Assembly: GCA_024811115.1 (NCBI GenBank)
Contig: JAKOGH010000740.1
Span: 62,001-126,000 of the forward strand
Reading direction: 5' to 3'
Origin: Terana coerulea
Lineage: Eukaryota > Basidiomycota > Agaricomycetes > Polyporales > Phanerochaetaceae
Length of the DNA stretch: 64,000 nt
Shown: in pieces, positions 57,807-64,000 of the stretch
Numbering within the stretch: position 1 is the stretch's first letter
How the letters are laid out: each line of letters begins with the position of its first letter
Position numbers and translations under genes: made by a program
Notes under the pieces: generated by a model
Databases searched by the model: none
Seen by the model: the letters and a program-made list of their open reading frames with translations, nothing else
Told to the model about the DNA's origin: nothing

Positions 57807-58801
57807 GATGTTACTCACACGCTGCGATCGAAAATTGTCCAAGATGGTTCATATTCACTACTCCTGAGGCTGCATAGGTGGGCCAGTATTCGCCTAGAGC
57901 GAAACCGCACCCAGCATTCTGTACCCGTATGTCAAACCAATCCTGTCTCTTGTCTCAGAAAGTCGTAGGCGCACAAGTCATCAGAATATCTGTAGTATCT
58001 GTTTAATTCCATGGAGCTGTTGATCTGTCTTCTCCTTCTCGAGCTTTCTTGCCGCAGACGACGAGACCAGGACGAGGCTCGAGTTCCAATGTGCTTGTTT
58101 CTGGTCGAGAACGACAGACCAGTGGTTCCAGCGGTAGCCGAAGTGCCCGAATGGTCGGAAGAAAACCCATGCCGGCGGAATGATCGCAACATGTCTTTCA
58201 AGTTTCCACCATCTTGTCTCCATCGCCCACCTCTTGCTTCTCGCTTCTAACACACTGCACCCGTCTTGCGGACCACATTGTACCACAAGCTTACTGCTGG
58301 ATGTCCCGGAAAATAATCCTTGGAATTTCTGCCATCTGTGCGACCCACGACGGAGAAAGCTCGCACGAATTCGCGGAAGCAAATCAATGATGGGTCACAA
58401 CCAACTTGCCACTGCCAATGTCAACCGGATGCGCCGAGCGGAAATTGAGCAAAAACTGGAACTTAATTGGGAGGAAAGTCGCCCTCCATGCGGCCGGGAT
58501 TCATTCACCCATGCTGCAGGGCATGAATCGATCCCGCAAGACGGACTTCTTGTCTTAGGGGGGCGAATGGAATGGAAATTCTCATGACTGCTCTGATGAA
58601 CGTTGTACAGTCCAGTCTCCCTAGGCGATGTCAGACCGAGCGGTTGTTGCAAGAGTCCTGGCGTCCCCCGTCGCTACGTCCTCTGTCTCCTCATCTCACC
58701 AACATCCCACTTGCGCTGGCGGGCGGCCGCAGCTTCTCGATCCGCGGCTGAGGATTTCAAGACCAAGACTCTGAGCAGACGACTTACCGGCATTGGCCAG
58801 G
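57807..58801. other. About 1-kb region without a solved gene
   Basis: Overlapping frames occur on both strands around 57.98-58.59 kb (for example HVAIIPPAWVFFRPFGHFGY on the minus strand) but without family recognition. The right part is probably the promoter/leader of the G-alpha gene. Confidence 0.35.
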
Positions 58802-61112
58802 ATGCTTGGGTTGCAAGACGACCCGCTATCCCGAGTGCTGGCTCCTCCCGCGGACGAGACTCCCGCAGATCGCAGTGCTCGCCTGTACGCTGAACAAGAA
58901 GCCAAGCGGATTTCGGACGCTATAGATGAGGAGCTGCAACAGGAAGCGAGGTCGCAGAGGAGGGGGCCGAGACCGATGAAGGTGCTGTTACTGGGTGAGC
59001 AATTCATTCCACGGCTCGCACCGTGAAGTTACGATGGTACTCACACGACTATGTAGGGCAAAGTGAATCAGGTACGCCAATCCCTGTTGTGCATTCTTAA
59101 TCACTTATCAACCGGTCCGAACAGGGAAATCGACGACGTTGAAGAGTGAGTTTACGGGACTTCATCTTGATGAAGGGTATCTAATCATGGTCCAGACTTC
59201 CAACTGTTGCATACCCCGAAAGTCTGTAGCCAACCATTTTCAACGGTTTCTCCTGACGATCGTGTGGTCTCCAGGCGTTTCAGGCTGAACGAGCATCTTG
59301 GCGGGCTGTCATTCAACTCAACGTCGTTCGGTCGATTCGTCTCATCCTCGAAGCAATCGCAGACATCCATGCTTTGCACCAGTCGCCGTCAGCCTCCTCT
59401 TCCCCGAAGTCTTCTACCCGCTCACTGCCCTAGTTCTCGCCCTTCGTCCTCCAGGTCGTCTCCATCGGCAGACATCCCTCGACTCACGTCGGAGCATCTC
59501 AAGCTTCGTCTCCGACTCCTACCCTTGCTCCAAGTCGAGGAAGCTCTAGTCAAGAAACTCACGCAAGCAGGCACCACCGAGCCGGAGGCGGCGCGCCTGA
59601 CGCAGGTGACTACTGACACACCCGACGCTGCCGCCTCCAAGGAGAAGGAAGTCGCCGTCAACTCGCACTTCGTGTGGAAGGGAATGTTCAGCAGGATGAT
59701 AGGTCATGCGAGGAACAGCCTTGAGGTCGAGGGGATTGACTGGGATGACCCGGATGTACGTCCTATTTCTAGTCGTTTTTGTACTTAGGCTGATGATCAT
59801 GCGAAGGACCCGGGACGCCTCATCAATATGTGTCGCGAAGACATGGTCACGCTGTGGAAAGATCCTACTATTCACGCAGTCCTTCTATATCAGAAGCTGA
59901 GACTGCAGGACATGCCAGGATTGTATGATATATGCGGTACAAACCAGGCTTATGCGTACTAATGTGTATTTTTCAGCTTTCTAGACTCGTTGGAACGGGT
60001 GACTGCGTTGCGATACACCCCGTCGGATGGTATGTATGCTGAAGCTATCTCATCATATGCATTGTGCTTACATGTAGTGCTCCAGACGATATCTTGCGCG
60101 CCCGTTTGAAGACCTTGGGTGTCTCCGAATATCGATTCCAGGTCAAAGACGGTAGGTGTCGCTCTGAGAGATTGGCTTCGTCTTCCTGAGCACGCTCATA
60201 GAGCAGTTCGCAGGTTTAGTCTCCGGCACTCGCGAATGGAGGATTTACGATGTTGGTGGACATAGATCCCTGGTAAGCCCTCTATTCTGTGAAGGCGAGC
60301 ATTGGCCTAATGCAGTTTACAGCGAGGTATGACCATTTCATACAGAGTGGCTGCTGTGCATTAACTATTGAGTACAGCTGCATGGGCGCCATTCTTCGAC
60401 GATATGGAGTGAGTAAGCAACTCTATCCTTCAGATGCCGGTACTGAACCCTCGCTAGTGCCATCCTATTCCTCGCTCCGATCAGCTGCTTTGATCAAGTC
60501 CTTGATGAAGACCCGTCTGTCAATCGCCTGGTGCGCTTCTCGGCGTTTTGTATTCTTAGCTGTGCTAATCTACTTGCGCCCACAGGAGGATTCTGTACTG
60601 CTGTGGAAGTCTATTGTCTCCAACCCGCTGCTGGCGAAGACTGGTCTTGTACTGTTCTTGAACAAAATCGACATCCTTCAGGCGAAGCTACGAGCGGGCG
60701 TCCAGCTCGGGCAATACATCATCTCGTATGGTAATCGGCCAAATGACTTCGAGAGCACGTCTAGCTGTAAGCTGCTGGTCCTCCCTGGACTCTTCCCTGG
60801 ACGCGAAGGATGCTGACGACCGAACTTAGACTTGAAGCGTAAGTTCCAGCAAATTCACAAGGAACACTCACCACAGCCACGGCCATTCTACTGTCATTTT
60901 ACTGCTGTCACTGTGAGTACTTATATGCGTCTCATCTGTCGAAATTATTCTCACACTTTTCATAGGATACGAAAGCCACTGGGCACATCCTCGCAGACGG
61001 TACGACTTTCCCTTTCTTCCCTCTCTTGCCAAGCTCATACCTAGGGCCCGCCATGAAGTGCAAGATACCATTGTCCGCAAGCAGCTCCAAAACAGTAAGC
61101 TGGTCGGATGAT
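58802..61112 (+). CDS. Atypical heterotrimeric G-protein alpha subunit
   Basis: A predicted signalling GTPase. It starts MLGLQDDPLSRVLAPPADET and continues AIDEELQQEARSQRR, with a long charged N-terminal helix. The P-loop is split over three exons: LLLG / QSESG / KSTTLK, then NFQLLHTPKAFQAERASWR. The helical domain contains an insert of roughly 100 Ser/Pro-rich residues (59,370-59,640) before HFVWKGMFSRMIGHARNSLE. Later landmarks are FLDSLERVTALRYTPSDDDI, the switch I region ILRARLKTLGVSEYRFQVKD, and switch II WRIYDVGGHRSLRAAWAPFF. The guanine-specificity motif is FLNKIDIL, and HFTAVTDTK is equivalent to the TCAT loop. The C-terminus is VRKQLQNSKLVG. The canonical catalytic Gln of DVGGQ is His. 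A 4-nt exon (60323..60326) lies inside switch II. No N-terminal MGxxxS myristoylation signal is visible at this start. Confidence 0.9.
60323..60326 (+). other. 4-nt microexon CGAG in the G-alpha gene
   Basis: The upstream exon ends ..TCCCTG at 60272, with GTAAGC following. CGAG is flanked by TTTACAG and GTATGA. The next exon starts CTGCATGGGCGCC at 60378. Joining gives Ser-Leu-Arg-Ala-Ala-Trp-Ala-Pro, the expected switch II sequence; skipping it breaks the frame. The flanking introns are 50 and 51 nt. Confidence 0.8.
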
Positions 61113-62499
61113 GTAGGTCGGAGAACACGATTGTTGACGACTGGGATCCTTTCGTGCTTTCCTCCCAGGTTACGGTATCTGATTTCATTTTATATACGAT
61201 CTATACCCCTCCGTTATTGTTGTGTGTATTTTTGTAGCCTATCGTGCTCTTACTATAATTCTACAGCTACGGTGTTCACATTTTCTTGTGGGTATGGCGG
61301 GTTACTGATTGGTGGCTGTCACTTTTGAGGCGGTCAAAGCTTTGAGTATCCATCCGCCGCCGTGTATTCTACGTCGTCTTCGTCCCAAAATCGAAGCGTT
61401 TTCTTGAGCGCGGTAGGTCTCAGTTCAATTCGGCTGAAAACCACTCTCTAGGTGCATAGAAAGAAGCAGATTTCGAAGAGTAAGCATGCAATAGCATTGG
61501 GAAACAAGTTTGGCGCGCCGGCCACGGCCCGAAATTGGCTCGGGAGTCGACTGCCGCGTCTATCAGTCATCTTTGTGGCGTTCCTGCCCTTTCCGCTTGC
61601 ACTACGACGTCGACGCCCCTCATGTCTATCCACAAGCATTAACGTCCACCGTGCATACTTCCGCCGCCACGAAGACTGTGCGCATAGGAGGCATTGCTAC
61701 ACAGCAGTTCTCTGTCTGGCGTCATGTGGGCTTTCAAACTTCTACAAGCGTTGGCTGCCTACGCTCCGGCAAACGTACGAGTTCGAAGTAGTAGTCGAAC
61801 AACACGGAGACTCTTCCCGAGAGGGCTTGGTGTGCCAAACTTCCATCTTACAGTGTCTGCACTTAGCTGCAAGTCTTCTTTCGGATAGATGATTTACTTC
61901 GGCAGAGGACATGCAACTCTGCCCAATGGCTCCGAGTCAGTGAGTGTTCAACAGTGTTTTACCACGCAGCACAGTGCGCTGGCTTCCGGTCTGACATTAT
62001 TTCCGCTCAGTAGGAGCATGATATCATTCTCAGCACATGGAGAAGCGCACTACCCGTTGTATGCACTTTTCGTGGCATGGGCGCTCGACTGCACTCAACT
62101 CCAAAAAGGCAAGTTTTCTCAAGTTGGCTGAATCTGGAACGGCATTGACCGAGCGACAGCAGGCTTCGAATCACCTTTTAAACCAACCAGCCCCGTCAGA
62201 CACAACCAGAACTCGAACCACAACCATCCCCCGTCGGCGGACACCTCACCTCGTCACCCCTGCGCTCCCCTGTCAACCACCGCTCGCGAACACTCCCTCG
62301 CTTCGAACCGCAGCGTCGACAGCACGCAAGCTTCCCCAACCGCTTCGCAAACAGTCTCGAGTTCTCGACAACGGCGTCGCGCGTGGCTTTGAACTACGAC
62401 GTCAACAGCTCACGGCCTCACCTGGCAGCCTTCCTACGTCACGGACCCTTCGTTCGGTAGCCAGCTCCCCCCTGCGACGACGTCGACGCCGGCACCAAC
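61113..62499. other. Intergenic, no gene solved
   Basis: The 3' region of the G-alpha gene comes first, followed by frames without domains. From about 62,160, Ser/Thr/Pro-rich stretches (PSADTSPRHPCAPLSTT, ASPTASQTVSSSRQRRR) may be 5' exons of the following gene. Confidence 0.35.
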
Positions 62500-64000
62500 A
62501 TGATTCCCGTCAATGTCGTTGTGACTGCCTGTGTCGCAGTCTTGATGGGATACTTCAGCATGCCGGCGGAGGTCTTCCACCGTGACGGGCCTGTCAAAGC
62601 GCTCCTCGCGTCCCTCGCTCGTTTGTCCGAGGAGGCTCATCCTAGACACTTCATTGGCTTTGTCGACCGTCTTCGTCTTTCGGCACCTCCGGAGGACGAG
62701 TTCAGCGTCATGTTGGCGAAGCTCGAGGCCAACCCCCGGAACCCCCGCAATTCCAAATCTGGCCTGTGTTCGAGGGCATGAAGGCTGGGCCGGTGGTCGC
62801 TTCCTCGGCGTTGACTCCAGGTCCGAGCGTTGGATCTGTGTACACCTACGTTCAATTCGACTCTTGGTCAGGTGCCTGGATCGTGCTCTGCCTCTTCGTT
62901 ATCCCGTTGGTGGGAGCCATCATTGTTGTTGTTGTCATCCAGCACCTGCGCAGACTCCGCAGAGCGCGCTTGGAGGGCAAAGTGAGTGGCTCGTTTCCAT
63001 CTACTCACAGCCAACACTGAAACATATGACCATAGGCCTTAATCGCATGTGGTGGAGAGTGTGGTATTGTGGATGCACCGATTCAGGGTGGATGGTCGTT
63101 GGAGGACAGCACGGTGAGCAGCAGGCACCGCATCCTCGACAAGTTTTGTTACTGACTACAGTTTGGTTCAGCTCAAAGACTTCACCACCGAAGCATCGCC
63201 TCTCACCGACATCCTTGTGGTTGCGGTCGTCGAGGACCCGGCGTCCGTTGGGTCAGAAGTCGTTGCCACCCTTTGGCCTATCTTGGAGCTCATGAAGGCT
63301 ATCGAGGACGTGATCCATCCTCCAGCGATATCCTTCGAGGACGAGCAAGAGATTGCGGCAGGGCTGCGAACCATGTTTGCTGTCACATGCTCCGGGGTAC
63401 TGTCTGAGGACGCCGTTGCCAAGCGGTTTACTCTTGACTGTACTGTCATGTTCGCTATCGCTCCTCTAGACGCAGCGGCTGGCCTCGGATTTCGGTGCGC
63501 ACCCACCAACAAATGGTCGGCTCGCTGCCCACCTTATGGACCAACAACTTTGCGCTCCCTCCCCATGGTCGTGGCAGCCAAGCGCCGAGTAGCCTCTCCC
63601 GTTGAGCCGCTGGTGTGTGAGGAAGTTGAGGAGATAATGACAGAGGGTGCATCAGAGTCGGCCGCCTGGGTGAGTCTGTCTATAACACTGTTCTCGTGGT
63701 ATAGCTAACGGTCTGAGTAGCTGTCTTTCCACTGGCAAGTCATCATCACGCTTCAGTGTGAGATGGTTCTTGTCGAGTTCGTTGACCCATCCGGCACCTA
63801 CTTCTTCCTCGTCGAGGAATACGTAATCAGCTCGATCGAGTTCGCAGTTGCCTCCATCGCGACACTTGGATGGTGCGCCATGGATGCCGCTGAAGTATCC
63901 TTAGTGGCTCCAGTACACGCCACAACCAGTGCATTGGCTATACAACCCGCCGTGATTGTCACCTGCCCTTCTCCGCCTGCCGCCGCTGTCGGTTTGGAAT
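62500..64000 (+). CDS. Predicted membrane protein of unknown function, cut by window end
   Basis: The frame opening MIPVNVVVTACVAVLMGYFS encodes a first hydrophobic segment followed by RLSEEAHPRHFIGFVDRLRL and FSVMLAKLEANP. The frame then changes at two C5 runs (62733..62737 and 62742..62746); dropping one C from each gives PGTPQFQIWPVFEGMKAG. A strong membrane helix follows, WIVLCLFVIPLVGAIIVVVV, with a basic RRLRRARLEG stop-transfer. After introns near 62,980-63,035 and 63,115-63,165 comes a long acidic, Val/Ala-rich domain (DILVVAVVEDPASVGSEVVA, then SFEDEQEIAAGLRTMFAVTC). After another intron at about 63,669..63,720 it continues LSFHWQVIITLQCEMVLVEF to the window edge. No family recognised. 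The true start may lie upstream. Confidence 0.55.

Noticed and set aside
1..64000. tRNA, rRNA or CRISPR-like arrays
   Set aside because: I looked for tRNA A/B-box pairs and regularly spaced direct repeats and saw none convincing; visual inspection cannot fully exclude a split tRNA.

Overview
The window is nuclear DNA of a filamentous basidiomycete, most likely a wood-decay agaricomycete. Genes are split by many 45-65 nt GT-AG introns. The content (tandem GMC oxidoreductases, a DUF6534 seven-helix protein, an atypical G-alpha, a Git3-like receptor, a Myb/SANT-plus-DDE Harbinger transposon) is typical of Agaricomycetes. No prokaryotic, organellar or viral sequence was recognised.

Layout. 1.4-3.1 kb (-): conserved gene of unknown function. 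3.7-5.2 kb (-): S-adenosylhomocysteine hydrolase, solved exon by exon. 6,019-11,303: a complete PIF/Harbinger element with terminal inverted repeats, a 3-bp target duplication, a Myb/SANT-like gene (+) and a DDE transposase gene (-) arranged tail to tail. 13.3-14.9 kb (+): coiled-coil protein conserved in basidiomycetes. 15.5-16.6 kb (-): glutathione transferase. 17.8-20.3 kb (+): KAR5-like nuclear fusion protein. 20.67-21.04 kb: foldback MITE-like repeat. 21.3-26.5 kb (+): large protein with eight CCCH-type fingers and a C-terminal RING-IBR-RING ubiquitin ligase module. 27.3-29.9 kb (+): disordered protein. 30.3-30.8 kb (+): ATP synthase subunit k. 31.2-32.9 kb (+): DUF4048-like protein. 33.3-33.8 kb (+): RidA/YjgF enamine deaminase. 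35.8-37.4 kb (-): Git3-like GPCR. 39.1-39.7 kb (+): PB1-like protein. 40-41.4 kb (-): F-box/LRR protein. 42.9-43.2 kb: second MITE-like repeat. 44.9-47.8 kb (-): DHA2 drug/H+ antiporter. 48.6-51.2 and 52.2-54.8 kb (-): tandem GMC oxidoreductases. 56.4-57.8 kb (+): DUF6534 membrane protein. 58.8-61.1 kb (+): atypical G-protein alpha subunit with a 4-nt microexon. 62.5 kb to the end (+): membrane protein cut by the window edge.

How the genes relate. The housekeeping genes (SAH hydrolase, ATP19, RidA) are dispersed and show no cluster logic. The DHA2 exporter beside two GMC oxidoreductases could be an oxidation/efflux neighbourhood, but no biosynthetic backbone enzyme is visible. A GPCR and a G-alpha lie 21 kb apart, which is probably coincidental.

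Caution. At least nine +/-1 reading-frame breaks fall inside otherwise well-conserved proteins, nearly all at G/C homopolymers or CG-rich tracts. The simplest reading is residual base-calling error in the assembly, so apparent frameshifts should not be taken as pseudogenes without re-sequencing.
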